A stretch of DNA of 64,000 nucleotides from Alloalcanivorax marinus (GCF_016785095.1 NZ_JAEKJB010000010.1:1-64000), one strand, 5' to 3'; positions 44,523 through 56,301 are shown, numbered from the stretch's first letter. Translations and numbers: made by a program. Notes: generated by a model not told the origin, from the sequence alone.

Positions 44523-45385
44523 TGGGAGAGGTCGTTCTCGCCGCCAAGATCTGCCACGTGCCGTCCATGTATCTGTCCGAACTGCCGGGGCCCCATCAGG
44601 GGTGCCGGCAGGCGGCCATCGACGGCCACAAGGAAATCGGCCGCCGCGCCCGCGAGCTGGGCGCCGACACCGCCCTGGTGTTCGACGTGCACTGGCTGGT
44701 CAACAGCGGCTACCACATCAATTGCGGTGAACGGTTCGAGGGCATCTACACCAGCAACGAGCTGCCGCACTTCATCAAGGACATGCACTACCAGTACGAC
44801 GGCGCCCCGGACCTGGGCGAACTCATCGCCGAGCAGGCCAACGCCGCCGACGTGCGCACCCGGGCCCACAATATTCCCAGCCTGCACCTGGAGTACGGCA
44901 CCCTGGTGCCGATGCGCTACATGCACATGGACGTGCCCCGGGAACAGCATTTGAAGGTGGTGTCGGTGGCGTCCTGGTGCGCCTGGCACCGGCTGGAGGA
45001 CAGCTTCACCTTCGGCGCCGCCGTGCGCCGCGCCATCGAGGCCAGCGACCGCAAGGTGGCGGTGCTGGCGTCCGGCTCCCTGTCGCACCGCTTCTCCGAC
45101 GACCGGCTGGCCGACCAGAACCTGCACAAATGGAGCCGCGAGTTCGACCGGCAGATGGATCTGCGCGTGGTGGAGCTGTGGAAGCAGGGCCGCTTCAAGG
45201 AATTCTGCGCCATGCTGCCGGACTACGCCGAACACTGTTACGGCGAGGGCGGCATGCACGACACCGCCATGCTGCTGGGGCTGCTTGGCGGCGAGGACTA
45301 CGACCGGCCGGTGGAAGTGCTCACCGATCTGTACGCCAGCTCCGGCACCGGGCAGATCAACGCCGTCTTTCCGCTGCCCTGGTGA
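44522..45385 (+). CDS. hpaD: 3,4-dihydroxyphenylacetate 2,3-dioxygenase (class III extradiol)
   Basis: A 287-residue LigB-superfamily extradiol dioxygenase that opens the ring of homoprotocatechuate. It starts MGEVVLAAKICHVPSM with a metal-ligand histidine (about 12). VFDVHWLVNSGYHI holds a second (about 57), and a glutamate ligand follows in the C-terminal part. CSGSLSHRF-type features appear as VLASGSLSHRF. It is the E. coli-type (class III) enzyme, not the class I vicinal chelate type. Preceded by AAGGAG and 28 bases after hpaE. Its presence fixes homoprotocatechuate as the central intermediate. Confidence 0.93.
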   Translation: MGEVVLAAKICHVPSMYLSELPGPHQGCRQAAIDGHKEIGRRARELGADTALVFDVHWLVNSGYHINCGERFEGIYTSNELPHFIKDMHYQYDGAPDLGELIAEQANAADVRTRAHNIPSLHLEYGTLVPMRYMHMDVPREQHLKVVSVASWCAWHRLEDSFTFGAAVRRAIEASDRKVAVLASGSLSHRFSDDRLADQNLHKWSREFDRQMDLRVVELWKQGRFKEFCAMLPDYAEHCYGEGGMHDTAMLLGLLGGEDYDRPVEVLTDLYASSGTGQINAVFPLPW

Positions 45386-45389
45386 ACCC

Positions 45390-45468
45390 ATCGCGGCTAA
45401 AGCCGCTCCTACGAGGCTCTGTATATCGCTGTAGGAGCGGCCGGGCGGCGTTCCGCTTTAGCCACGAT
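45390..45468. repeat. REP-like inverted pair inside the hpa operon
   Basis: ATCGCGGCTAAAGCCGCTCCT (from 45390) faces GTAGGAGCGG...GCTTTAGCCACGAT (to 45468). The arms can pair through the whole element. It lies in the 115-base gap between hpaD and hpaF, the only large gap in an otherwise compact operon, and could lower or stabilise distal expression. Confidence 0.7.
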
Positions 45469-45500
45469 ACCGCCGCGATCATCATTCAAGGAGAACTCTC

Positions 45501-45890
45501 ATGCCCCATTTCATCGCCGAATACAGCGCCAACCTGGAAGACGAAACGGACTTCCCCGCCCTGTTCGAAACCGTGCACCGGGTGCTCGGTGAGTCCGGCG
45601 TATTCCCGCTGGGCGGCATCCGCAGCCGCGCCATCCGCCACGATACCTACCGCATCGCCGACGGCGAGCACGACTACGCCTTCGTCCATATGAGCCTGAA
45701 GGTGGGCAGTGGCCGCGACCTGGAAACCCGCAAAGCGGTCGCCGAAACCCTGTTCGAGGCGATCAAGGCCCACTTCGCGCCGCTGCAGGAAAAACGCCTG
45801 CTGGCGGTGTCCTTCGAGATGACCGAGCTGGACCCGGATCTCAACTTCAAACACAACAACATCCACGCCTTTCTCAAGGGGGAGCGCTGA
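45501..45890 (+). CDS. hpaF: 5-carboxymethyl-2-hydroxymuconate Delta-isomerase
   Basis: A 129-residue tautomerase-superfamily isomerase that converts 5-carboxymethyl-2-hydroxymuconate to its oxo isomer. It begins [13 protein letters not shown]; removal of Met exposes the catalytic Pro1 of the CHMI family. Length matches the family (about 125). It has a good ribosome binding site (AAGGAGAACTCTC) and overlaps hpaH by one base (TGATG). It follows the REP-containing gap. Confidence 0.92.
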   Translation: MPHFIAEYSANLEDETDFPALFETVHRVLGESGVFPLGGIRSRAIRHDTYRIADGEHDYAFVHMSLKVGSGRDLETRKAVAETLFEAIKAHFAPLQEKRLLAVSFEMTELDPDLNFKHNNIHAFLKGER

Positions 45891-46693
45891 TGCTCGACGA
45901 TGCTTTCATCCGCCAGGCCGCGCAACGGCTCGACGACGCCGAGCGGCAACGCACGCAGGTCCGCCAGTTCTCCCTGGACCATCCGGACATCACCATCGAG
46001 GACGCCTACGCCATCCAGCGCGCCTGGGTGGAAAAGAAAATCGCCGATGGCCGTAAGCTGATCGGCCACAAGATCGGCCTCACGTCACGGGCCATGCAGG
46101 TATCGTCGAACATCAGCGAGCCGGATTACGGCGCCCTGCTCGATGACATGCTGTTCGACGAGGGCACCGACATTCCCATCGATCGCTTTATCGTGCCACG
46201 CCTGGAGGTGGAACTGGCGTTCATCCTCGGCAAGCCGCTCAAGGGACCGAACTGCACCATCTTCGATGTGTTCGACGCCACCGAGTACGTGATTCCGGCG
46301 CTGGAAATCATTGATGCGCGCATCCAGCAGGTGGACGAGGAAAGCGGCGTCACCCGCAAGGTGTTCGACACCATATCCGACAACGCCGCCAACGCCGGCG
46401 TGGTGATGGGCGGCCGCCCGATCCGGCCCATGGACCTGGACCTGCGCCGGGTTTCCGCGATCCTCTACCGCAACGGCGTGATCGAGGAATCCGGCGTTGC
46501 CGCCGCCGTGCTCAACCACCCGGCCAAGGGCGTGGCCTGGCTGGCCAACCGCCTGGCACCCTACGATGTGGGCCTGGAAGCGGGCCAGCTGATCCTGGGC
46601 GGTTCCTTCACCCGGCCTGTGGCGGTGCGCCCCGGCGACACCTTCCACGTGGATTACGACGACCTGGGCGCCATCGCCTGCCGGTTCGTCTAA
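45890..46693 (+). CDS. hpaH: 2-oxo-hept-3-ene-1,7-dioate hydratase
   Basis: A 267-residue hydratase of the fumarylacetoacetase-like/MhpD group that adds water to 2-oxohept-3-enedioate. The stretches [20 protein letters not shown] (about residues 54-73) and [15 protein letters not shown] (about 104) contain the expected acidic metal ligands. [15 protein letters not shown] is near residue 205. It starts in the hpaF stop codon and precedes hpaI by 10 bases, in pathway order. Confidence 0.93.
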   Translation: MLDDAFIRQAAQRLDDAERQRTQVRQFSLDHPDITIEDAYAIQRAWVEKKIADGRKLIGHKIGLTSRAMQVSSNISEPDYGALLDDMLFDEGTDIPIDRFIVPRLEVELAFILGKPLKGPNCTIFDVFDATEYVIPALEIIDARIQQVDEESGVTRKVFDTISDNAANAGVVMGGRPIRPMDLDLRRVSAILYRNGVIEESGVAAAVLNHPAKGVAWLANRLAPYDVGLEAGQLILGGSFTRPVAVRPGDTFHVDYDDLGAIACRFV

Positions 46694-46703
46694 GGACAGA
46701 CAG

Positions 46704-47507
46704 ATGGAAATGCCCGTAAACACCTTCAAACAGGCGCTCGCCCAGGGTCGCCCGCAAATCGGCCTGTGGCTGGGGCTGTGCGACGCCTATTGCGCGGAGC
46801 TGGCCGCCAACGCCGGCTTCGACTGGCTGCTGATGGACGGCGAGCACGCGCCCAACGACCTGCGCACCCTGCTGGCGCAACTCCAGGCGGTGGCGCCCTA
46901 CCCGGCCCAGCCGGTACTGCGCCCGCCGGTGGGCGACACCGCCTTGATCAAGCAGTACCTGGACATCGGCGCCCAGACCCTGCTGGTGCCCATGGTGGAC
47001 AGCGCCGACCAGGCCCGCGGGCTGGTGCGTGCCATGCGCTACCCGCCGGGCGGCGTGCGCGGCGTGGGCAGCGCCCTGGCCCGGGCATCGCGCTGGAACA
47101 GCGTGCCCGGCTACCTGGACCAGGCCGATGATCAGATGTGCCTGCTGGTGCAGATCGAGAGCTCCGAGGCCCTGAACAACCTGGACGAGATCGCCGCCGT
47201 GGACGGCGTGGACGGGGTCTTCATCGGGCCGGCGGACCTGAGCGCCTCCCTGGGGCACCGGGGCAACCCGGCGCACCCGGATGTGCAGGCCGCCATCGAG
47301 GACGCCATCGCCCGTATACGCCGGGCCGGCAAGGCCGCCGGCATTCTCAACGCCAACCGGGACCTGGCAAGGCGCTACCTGGAACTGGGCTGCCTGTTCG
47401 TGGCGGTGGGCGTGGACACCAGCCTGCTGATGGGCGCCCTCAAGGGCCTGGCCGCCGAATTCAAGGGCGACGCCGCCCCGGCCCCCGCCGGCCCCTCCGT
47501 TTACTGA
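46704..47507 (+). CDS. hpaI: 4-hydroxy-2-oxoheptane-1,7-dioate aldolase
   Basis: A 267-residue class II HpcH/HpaI-family aldolase that splits 4-hydroxy-2-oxoheptanedioate into pyruvate and succinate semialdehyde. Motifs are [15 protein letters not shown] (catalytic His, about residue 46), [28 protein letters not shown] (metal Glu) and [12 protein letters not shown] (metal Asp). Start at 46704 with AAGGA upstream. A second ATG two codons later is also possible. Its product feeds the next gene, a semialdehyde dehydrogenase. Confidence 0.93.
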   Translation: MEMPVNTFKQALAQGRPQIGLWLGLCDAYCAELAANAGFDWLLMDGEHAPNDLRTLLAQLQAVAPYPAQPVLRPPVGDTALIKQYLDIGAQTLLVPMVDSADQARGLVRAMRYPPGGVRGVGSALARASRWNSVPGYLDQADDQMCLLVQIESSEALNNLDEIAAVDGVDGVFIGPADLSASLGHRGNPAHPDVQAAIEDAIARIRRAGKAAGILNANRDLARRYLELGCLFVAVGVDTSLLMGALKGLAAEFKGDAAPAPAGPSVY

Positions 47508-47536
47508 CCGGCGCCCGACGTCATCAAGGAATCGCC

Positions 47537-49006
47537 ATGACCGACTCTCCCCTGGCCCTGGCCGACACCGGCCTGTTGCGCGACCAGGCCTGTATCGACG
47601 GCCAATGGCTCGACGCCGACGGCGGCGCCCGTTTCCCGGTGCGCGACCCGGCGGACCAGAGCCTGATCATCGAGGTGGCGGACGCCGGCGCCACGGACAC
47701 CGACCGCGCCATCGACGCCGCCGCCCGCGCTCTGCCCGCCTGGCGCCAACGGCCCGCCAAGGAACGTTCGCGGCTGCTGCGCCGCTGGTTCGATCTGATG
47801 GTCGAGCACAAGGAAGACCTGGCCCGGCTGCTGAGCCGCGAACAGGGCAAGCCGCTGGCGGAAAGCCGGGGCGAGATCGACTACGCCGCCAGCTTCATCG
47901 AATGGTTCGCCGAGGAAGCCAAGCGCGTCAACGGCGAGTTGCTGGCCGGCGACCGACCCGGGCGGCGACTGGTCACCCTGAAACAGCCGGTGGGCGTGGT
48001 GGCGGCCATCACCCCCTGGAATTTCCCCTGTGCCATGGTCACCCGCAAGGCCGGCCCGGCCCTGGCGGCGGGCTGCACCCTGGTGCTCAAGCCGGACCCA
48101 GAAACGCCGCTGTCGGCGCTGGCCCTGGCCGAGCTGGCGCGGCGCGCCGGCCTGCCCGCCGGGGTGTTCAATGTGGTGCCGGGGCGTGACGCCGCCGCCA
48201 TCGGCGCCCGCCTCACCGGAGACCGGCGGGTGCGCAAGCTGTCGTTCACCGGCTCCACGGCGGTGGGCAAACTGCTCATGGCGCAATGCGCCGACACGGT
48301 GAAAAAACTGAGCCTGGAACTGGGCGGCAACGCGCCCTTCATCGTGTTCGACGACGCCAACCTGGACGCCGCCGTGGACGGCGCCCTGGCGTCGAAATTC
48401 CGCAACAGCGGCCAGACCTGCGTGTGCACCAACCGCTTTCTGGTGCAGGACGGCATCCACGATGCTTTCTGCGAAAAGCTGGCGCGGGCGGTGGCCGCGC
48501 TCAAGGTGGGCCCGGCCAGCGACGCCCACGCGCAACAGGGCCCGCTGATCCACGCCGGCGCGCTCACCAAGGTGCGCGCCCATGTGGACGACGCCATTCA
48601 GGGCGGCGCCCGGCTGCTGTGCGGCGGCGGCCCCCACGAACTGGGCGGCGGCTTTTTCCAACCCACGGTGCTCAGCGAAGTGACGCCGGCCATGCACGTG
48701 GCCCGGGAGGAAACCTTCGGCCCCCTGGCGCCGGTGTTCCGTTTCCACGACGAAGCGGAAGCCGTGGCCCTGGCCAACGACACCCCTTCGGGCCTGGCGG
48801 CCTATCTTTACAGCGGCGATCCGGGGCGTGCCTGGCGGGTGGCGGAGGCGCTGGAATATGGCATGGTCGGCGTCAACGAAGGTATCATCTCGACCGAACT
48901 GGCCCCCTTCGGCGGCATCAAGGAATCCGGGTTGGGCCGCGAAGGCTCGCGCCACGGCATCGATGATTATCTGGAATTGAAGTATCTGTGCGTGGCGGAC
49001 CCGTGA
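47537..49006 (+). CDS. gabD: Succinate-semialdehyde dehydrogenase, NAD(P)-dependent
   Basis: A 489-residue aldehyde dehydrogenase that turns succinate semialdehyde into succinate for the TCA cycle. ITPWNFPCAMVTRK (about residue 155), LSLELGGNAPFIV (Glu, about 257) and NSGQTCVCTNRF (catalytic Cys, about 291, with the neighbouring redox Cys of GabD) are seen. The ATG at 47537 follows AAGGA. It lies 29 bases after hpaI, consistent with the last step of homoprotocatechuate catabolism; no gabT is present. It is the GabD type rather than HpaE-like. Confidence 0.92.
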   Translation: MTDSPLALADTGLLRDQACIDGQWLDADGGARFPVRDPADQSLIIEVADAGATDTDRAIDAAARALPAWRQRPAKERSRLLRRWFDLMVEHKEDLARLLSREQGKPLAESRGEIDYAASFIEWFAEEAKRVNGELLAGDRPGRRLVTLKQPVGVVAAITPWNFPCAMVTRKAGPALAAGCTLVLKPDPETPLSALALAELARRAGLPAGVFNVVPGRDAAAIGARLTGDRRVRKLSFTGSTAVGKLLMAQCADTVKKLSLELGGNAPFIVFDDANLDAAVDGALASKFRNSGQTCVCTNRFLVQDGIHDAFCEKLARAVAALKVGPASDAHAQQGPLIHAGALTKVRAHVDDAIQGGARLLCGGGPHELGGGFFQPTVLSEVTPAMHVAREETFGPLAPVFRFHDEAEAVALANDTPSGLAAYLYSGDPGRAWRVAEALEYGMVGVNEGIISTELAPFGGIKESGLGREGSRHGIDDYLELKYLCVADP

Positions 49007-49041
49007 GCCGCCGCGCCGTACCCAAGGAGCATTCCGTACGC

Positions 49042-49470
49042 ATGGCCAAACCCACGCCTTCTTTGACCGTGGCCCTGCTTCAGGCCCGCGAGGCCGCCAT
49101 GGGCTTTTTCCGCCCGCTGCTCAACGAGCACGGCCTCACCGAACAGCAATGGCGCGTGATCCGCATTCTCAAGGAAGTGCCCGAGCACCAGCTGGAAAGC
49201 CGGGAACTGGCGGAGATCGCCTGCATCCTGCGGCCCAGCCTCACCGGCGTGCTGGTGCGCCTGGAGAAAACCGGCTACGTGAAACGCTGGAAGCCGGCCA
49301 ACGATCAACGCCGCCTGTGCGTGTCGCTCACCGAGCAAGGCCATCGGCTGTTCGACGCCATGAGCGGCGACATGCACAAGCAATACCGCCGCATCAAACG
49401 CCAGCTCGGCGCCGACAACTACAAAACCCTAATGGGCCTGCTCGACCAGCTGCAACGCGTGGAGCCCTAG
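49042..49470 (+). CDS. hpaR: HpaR, MarR-family repressor of the homoprotocatechuate operon
   Basis: A 142-residue winged-helix MarR regulator. SLTVALLQAREAAMGFFRPLLNEHGLTEQQWRVIRIL matches HpaR, read here in pieces: SLTVALLQAREAAM and LTEQQWRVIRIL. The recognition region ACILRPSLTGVLVRLEKTGY and the wing ANDQRRLCVSLTEQG are present. It is encoded 35 bases after gabD and is likely cotranscribed, giving autoregulation. The ATG at 49042 was chosen by family alignment; its ribosome binding site spacing is long. The predicted operators lie at 38299-38314 and 41431-41446. Its C terminus VEP is encoded in a palindrome. Confidence 0.88.
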   Translation: MAKPTPSLTVALLQAREAAMGFFRPLLNEHGLTEQQWRVIRILKEVPEHQLESRELAEIACILRPSLTGVLVRLEKTGYVKRWKPANDQRRLCVSLTEQGHRLFDAMSGDMHKQYRRIKRQLGADNYKTLMGLLDQLQRVEP

Positions 49471-49500
49471 CGGCTCCTGGTGGCCCGCTAGGGCTCCACG
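49458..49500. terminator. Perfect 16-bp inverted repeat spanning both stop codons (hpaR / terC)
   Basis: The arms 49458-49473 and 49485-49500 are exact reverse complements around an 11-base loop. Each arm contains GTGGAGCCCTAG, so both convergent genes end in Val-Glu-Pro-stop. It probably acts as a two-way terminator or mRNA end protector. No T-run follows. Confidence 0.75.
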
Positions 49501-50225
49501 GCGGTCGCCTTGCGCTTGGCGCGCAAGCGCAGGTTGAGCATCTCGACGCCGAAGCTAAACGCCATGGCGAAGTAGATGTAGCCCTTGGGAATGTGGAATT
49601 CCAGGCCGTCGGCGATCAGCGCCGTGCCCACCAGCACCAGGAACGACAGCGCCAGCATCTTCAGGGTCGGGTGCTCGGTGATGAAGCGGCCGATGGCGTT
49701 GGCGAACACCATCATGAAGCCCACCGCGATGATCACCGCGATCACCATCACTTCCAGGTGATTGGCCATGCCCACGGCGGTGATCACCGAGTCCAGCGAG
49801 AACACCATGTCCAGCACCGCGATCTGAATCAGGATCACCATGAACGAGGCGCCGGCCTTCGCCTTGGCGAGCTGCGGGGCCTCGCCGGCGTCCTCGATGG
49901 AATGGTGGATCTCCAGCACCGATTTGGCGAGCAGGAACAGCCCGCCCAGGATCAGCACCAGATCGCGCCCGGAGATGCCCTGGCCGAGCACGGTGAACAG
50001 ATCGGCGGTGAGTTTGGTGAGCCAGGCCAGGGAGGCCAGCAACAGCAGCCGCATCACCATGGCCATGGACAGGCCGATAAGGCGCGCCTTGGGGCGCTGC
50101 TTCTCCGGCAGCCGGTCCACCAGAATCGACAGAAAGATGATGTTGTCGATGCCCAGCACGATCTCGAGCGCGGTCAGGGTGGCCAGGGCGATCCACGCCT
50201 CCGGCGAAGTGATCCATTCCAGCAT
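49488..50225 (-). CDS. TerC-family integral membrane protein
   Basis: A 245-residue TerC-family protein with about seven membrane helices. Conserved acidic motifs within helices are visible: LEIVLGIDNIIFLSIL (about residues 21-36) and LDMVFSLDSVITAVGM (about 137). Recent work on related proteins points to metal (Mn or Ca) export or metalation of exoenzymes, and tellurite resistance is the historical name. No other ter genes are present. It lies 3 bases after the YdbT-like gene and is probably cotranscribed with it. Confidence 0.9.
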   Translation of the reverse strand: MLEWITSPEAWIALATLTALEIVLGIDNIIFLSILVDRLPEKQRPKARLIGLSMAMVMRLLLLASLAWLTKLTADLFTVLGQGISGRDLVLILGGLFLLAKSVLEIHHSIEDAGEAPQLAKAKAGASFMVILIQIAVLDMVFSLDSVITAVGMANHLEVMVIAVIIAVGFMMVFANAIGRFITEHPTLKMLALSFLVLVGTALIADGLEFHIPKGYIYFAMAFSFGVEMLNLRLRAKRKATAVEP

Positions 50226-50228
50226 GGC

Positions 50229-51716
50229 TTACTCCAATAGCGACCCGGCGAGCCGGGCGGCGACATCACGGTCCAGGTAGGCCAGCCGCACCCGGCGCTT
50301 GGCCAGGCCGCCACCGGCGGTGTCGATTTCCAACTCGGTCATGCGGTAGCGCCGGTCGAACGGATTGCGGGCCAGGCGCACGGTCTGAATACGATTGCGC
50401 GGCACCACCGCCAGCCGGCGCCACAGCCAGCCCCGGTGGAACAGCAGCAGGTCCGGGGTCAGCGCCCAGCGGGTATAGCGAGCATAAAGATGGCCGTGCA
50501 ACAGGGCCACCGGCAGGCCGGCGGGCAGCACCGCCAGCCCCGGCCAGCCCCACCACCACAGCGCCGGCGGCAGGCTCAACAGCGCCCAGCACCACAGCCA
50601 CAGGCGGGTGAGGCGCCGGCGGGTACGCGAGGACAAAGGCCGCCAGTCCGGGGCGGCGCGATCCAGGCCCGGCAGCGCCCGGTCGATCAGGCCACTCACC
50701 TGATCCGGGCGGCAGATCGGCGCCAGCGGCCGGGCGCCGCCGCTCTGGCCCGGCTCCGCGGCGCCGCCGGCCAGATCCACCTGCAGCATCACGCGCCGGA
50801 ACAGGCGGTGCAGCGGCGTGGCCAGCTGGTGCACCACCTGGATGCGGGGCACCCGCAGGGTCACCGTGCGACGGGTGAACAGGCCATGGCGGGCCCGCAG
50901 GTCATCGCCGTCCCGATCCAGGGTGTAATCGTGGTACTGCACCAGGGCGGTGATCACCGACAGCAGCTTGGCGACCACCAGCACGCCGACCAGGGTAGCC
51001 AGCACCAGAAAAATCTTCAGCGCCAGGCCGAGCTGATTCACGTAGGCCACCCCGGCATCGCGCAGCGCGGGGCCAAACAGCCGCTCCAGGGTCTCCACCC
51101 CGGCCACCTGGAACAGCGAACCAATCACCGCCCCCAGCCAGAACAGGTTGCGGTTGTCGATCAGCCCCATGAGGATCAGTTCACTGACCGGCAGCCGCAG
51201 CAGCGGCGAGGCAACCGCGTCAGCGGACGGATCATCTTCGTGCTCCTGGCGCTCCTCGTCACCCAGGGCCCGGCGGCGGGCGAACACCGCCTCGCTCAAT
51301 GCCCGGGCGCCGGCCACCGACAACACCCGGATGGTGGCCTCCGCGCCACCGCCGCTGGAAGTCTCCACCTTGACGTCGGCCACGCCCAGCAAGCGGTGTA
51401 ATATGGTGCGCTCGGTATCGATGTTCTCAATGCGCCGGTAGTCGATCTGGCGCAGGTTGCGGAACACCAGCCCCTCGCGGATCAGCAGCCCGTCCGGGCC
51501 GTAATCGTAGCGATACACCCACTGGTGCCAGAGCCCGGCCAGAGGGCCGAGCAACAGCAGCGGCACCAGCATCCACAAGGCGCCCCCCCACTCGGCGCCC
51601 AGGGCGGCGGCGATGCCCAGGGGGATCAAGGCACCCAGCCCACCGACCAGGTGGAACACCCAGCTCAGCGGATGCAGGCGCTGTTCCGGCACCGGGTGGC
51701 CGTTCTCATACCGCAT
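50229..51716 (-). CDS. Bacterial PH-domain membrane protein, YdbT-like
   Basis: A 495-residue membrane protein with repeated bPH2 (DUF304) domains. Pairs of hydrophobic helices occur at about residues 20-65, 185-265 and 385-425. They alternate with soluble PH-like segments such as EGLVFRNLRQIDYRRIENIDTE (in short, IDYRRIENID) and RHGLFTRRTVTLRVPRIQVV. It pairs with the YdbS-like gene upstream, the usual arrangement. The start at 51716 (MRYENG) has GAGGG eight bases upstream; ATG 51722 is an alternative. It overlaps the upstream gene by 11 bases. Function is not established; a YdbS/YdbT role in envelope or lipid handling is a guess. Confidence 0.8.
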   Translation of the reverse strand: MRYENGHPVPEQRLHPLSWVFHLVGGLGALIPLGIAAALGAEWGGALWMLVPLLLLGPLAGLWHQWVYRYDYGPDGLLIREGLVFRNLRQIDYRRIENIDTERTILHRLLGVADVKVETSSGGGAEATIRVLSVAGARALSEAVFARRRALGDEERQEHEDDPSADAVASPLLRLPVSELILMGLIDNRNLFWLGAVIGSLFQVAGVETLERLFGPALRDAGVAYVNQLGLALKIFLVLATLVGVLVVAKLLSVITALVQYHDYTLDRDGDDLRARHGLFTRRTVTLRVPRIQVVHQLATPLHRLFRRVMLQVDLAGGAAEPGQSGGARPLAPICRPDQVSGLIDRALPGLDRAAPDWRPLSSRTRRRLTRLWLWCWALLSLPPALWWWGWPGLAVLPAGLPVALLHGHLYARYTRWALTPDLLLFHRGWLWRRLAVVPRNRIQTVRLARNPFDRRYRMTELEIDTAGGGLAKRRVRLAYLDRDVAARLAGSLLE

Positions 51717-52179
51717 CGCCATCGCCCTCGCGGAGCAGCCTTTCACGCAGCGCCAGGGCGGTGTCGTGCTCCAGGCCCGGCAAGGTGGTCACGGTGAAAC
51801 GGCTACCGGCGGTGTACAAACGCAGGGTGGCCACGCCGAAGACACGCTGCAGCGGTCCCTGGCTGACATCGGAATGCTGCACCCGCACCCGGGGCACGGT
51901 AATGCGGTGGCGCCACAGCAGCCCCCGCTCCACGCTCAGGCCCCGTTCATCCAGACAATACCGCAGGCGCCGGTACCAGGCCTCCGGCAACCACCAGCCC
52001 AGCGCCGCCAGCACCAACAGCGCCACCAGCCAGGCGATCAACGCCGCCATGGCCAGGGCGCCGCCGGCCAGCAGCGGCGCGAACAACGCCGCCAGCGCCA
52101 GCAACGCCACCGCGATCGCGACCAGCGACTGCACTCGCCATACCGCCACGGTGCCCGGATGCACGGCCTCGAACCGCAT
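51706..52179 (-). CDS. Bacterial PH-domain membrane protein, YdbS-like
   Basis: A 157-residue protein with two adjacent membrane helices (about residues 15-65) followed by one bPH2 domain (YCLDERGLSVERGLLWRHRITVPRVRVQ, read as GLSVERGLLWRHRITVPR). It matches YdbS in size and layout and is paired with the YdbT-like gene. The ATG at 52179 has GGGGGAAACACG upstream; a start seven codons earlier is weaker. Function unknown. Confidence 0.8.
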   Translation of the reverse strand: MRFEAVHPGTVAVWRVQSLVAIAVALLALAALFAPLLAGGALAMAALIAWLVALLVLAALGWWLPEAWYRRLRYCLDERGLSVERGLLWRHRITVPRVRVQHSDVSQGPLQRVFGVATLRLYTAGSRFTVTTLPGLEHDTALALRERLLREGDGDAV

Positions 52180-52224
52180 CGTGTTTCCCCCTTGTTCCAC
52201 AAAAGCCCCATTACAACGGATTCC

Positions 52225-52911
52225 TCAATCCCCGGCCAACTGTTCCTTGCGCAGCTCTTCCATGAGGTCACGCAGGCGCCGCCGCTGGCGCCGGCTGGCC
52301 AGGCGTTTGCTGTCCCAGGTGTCCGGCACCAGCAGATGGCCCCGCTTGGTTTCGTGGATCAGGAAGCGCCGCTCCACGCCGATCGGAAGATCGTCGGAAC
52401 CGTAGATCGCCACCACCTGGACGGTCAGGGCCCGGGCCCGCACGATGCGCTCGTCGCCGTCACCCGCTTCCAGGGACACGCCCCGGGCCCGGCAGACCCG
52501 CTCGATGACATCCCCGAAAGCGCCGATATGCAGGAATTCGCCGGGCGCCAACGGCCCCTGCCGGGTGCTGTCGCGTAATGAATCCGGGGCCGTGCCGTGA
52601 CGCTGCTGGCGGTCTTCGTCGCCCTGCTCGTAATCCTGTTCCAACTCGGTGACGTCGGCGCGCAACACTCCCCGGTCGGTTTCCAGCCACGCCACGATGT
52701 GCTCCACGAACACCGATTCCGCGCTCATGTTGCTGATCAGGCACAGGGCGTTGACGCTGCGATGCTTGCCCCGGTTGATGACAATGCGCGGCCGCCGCTG
52801 GCGGCGGTAGCTCTGGTACAGCAACTGAGCATAGACCAGCCAGATCAGCAGGGTGCCGAAGCTGATCATCACGCTCAGTACTTTCTGGTGTTGTGAAATC
52901 CAGTCGAACAT
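52225..52911 (-). CDS. Single-pass membrane protein, unknown function
   Basis: A 228-residue protein with one N-terminal membrane helix (about residues 11-33, VMISFGTLLIWLVYAQLLY) and a soluble C-terminal part. The middle section ISNMSAESVFVEHIVAWLE may form a beta-sandwich-like domain. The last 25 residues are Arg/Lys-rich (RLASRRQRRRLRDLMEEL). I recognise no domain. It lies 45 bases upstream of the YdbS-like gene on the same strand, so it may belong to that envelope operon. Confidence 0.7.
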   Translation of the reverse strand: MFDWISQHQKVLSVMISFGTLLIWLVYAQLLYQSYRRQRRPRIVINRGKHRSVNALCLISNMSAESVFVEHIVAWLETDRGVLRADVTELEQDYEQGDEDRQQRHGTAPDSLRDSTRQGPLAPGEFLHIGAFGDVIERVCRARGVSLEAGDGDERIVRARALTVQVVAIYGSDDLPIGVERRFLIHETKRGHLLVPDTWDSKRLASRRQRRRLRDLMEELRKEQLAGD

Positions 52912-53171
52912 GGGTTCCCTCCTCGCTATTTGCGCGCAGCCTAACGCGGCTCACCGGGCCACTTTGCGAAAAGGTGTAAAACCGCGCCGTCCAGGCAGGT
53001 CGCCGGCGGGCGCCGCCAGGCCACGGCGGACCTGGCCGCGGCATCGACCGGGACCATCGCGGCGATAGGCGCGACGGCCCGCCGGGCTGGTTCATGTGCC
53101 CGCCATAAGGGCGTACTATCATGGAGTTACAACCCCCCAAGCGAACGACTCGCCAACTAAGGAGGTGCGCA
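52912..53171. other. 260-base gap upstream of acnA
   Basis: Divergent promoter region for the membrane-protein operon and acnA. Apart from the acnA Shine-Dalgarno (AAGGAGG at about 53159-53165) I see no clear operator or RNA structure. Confidence 0.5.
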
Positions 53172-55922
<2,751 letters not shown>

Positions 55923-55950
55923 TCCCTCTTCTCACCCCACCCGCAACGAC

Positions 55951-55977
55951 AAGGGGCGCTCCGGCGCCCCTTTTTTC
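55951..55977 (+). terminator. Intrinsic terminator of acnA
   Basis: AAGGGGCGC-TCC-GGCGCCCCTTTTTT: a GC stem with a six-T tail, 29 bases after the acnA stop. Confidence 0.92.
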
Positions 55978-56180
55978 ATGGTTCATCGCGCTTTGGCGGA
56001 AAACCCGCGAAAGCGCTATCCGGGGCCCATACAGCTCCGCTTCCTTTAAGCGCCAGAGCCGCGCGAGACAAGCCACCCCGCCCGATCCACCTTTGCGCAA
56101 GCCGCATAAATCTTGCCGTCTTGGCGAATTTGTTTGGTGGTTTCCCCGACTTTTAAGGACCCTTCAAAACGGGAGCCGGA

Positions 56181-56208
56181 TTCGCTCTGACTTTATATAA
56201 AGAGCGAA
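56181..56208. promoter_or_regulatory. Nested palindrome upstream of the AP2-like gene
   Basis: TTCGCTCT (56181-56188) and AGAGCGAA (56201-56208) form a perfect 8-bp inverted repeat. Between them CTTTATATAAAG (56191-56202) is itself a perfect palindrome containing a TATATA -10-like core. An operator over a promoter is a reasonable reading; autoregulation by the AP2-like protein is possible. Confidence 0.5.
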
Positions 56209-56301
56209 AACCCTCTTTCCAGGGGGTGCTCTGCATTAATGACCCTGATTTCCAGTATTGCGTTAAAGCAATAAAAAAGGACAAGGACGGAAGTCGGAAT
56301 C

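Larger units (their letters stand above)
55923..56301. other. 379-base gap: acnA terminator and AP2-gene leader
   Basis: No gene is visible. It begins with the acnA terminator, and from about 56100 it is AT-richer than the window average. It holds an operator-like palindrome (56181-56208) and a small hairpin (56257-56272) before the next gene. Confidence 0.6.

Noticed and set aside
35347..49470. The hpa block as a recently acquired genomic island
   Set aside because: GC content and codon use look like the rest of the window. There is no integrase, tRNA junction or direct repeat at its ends.
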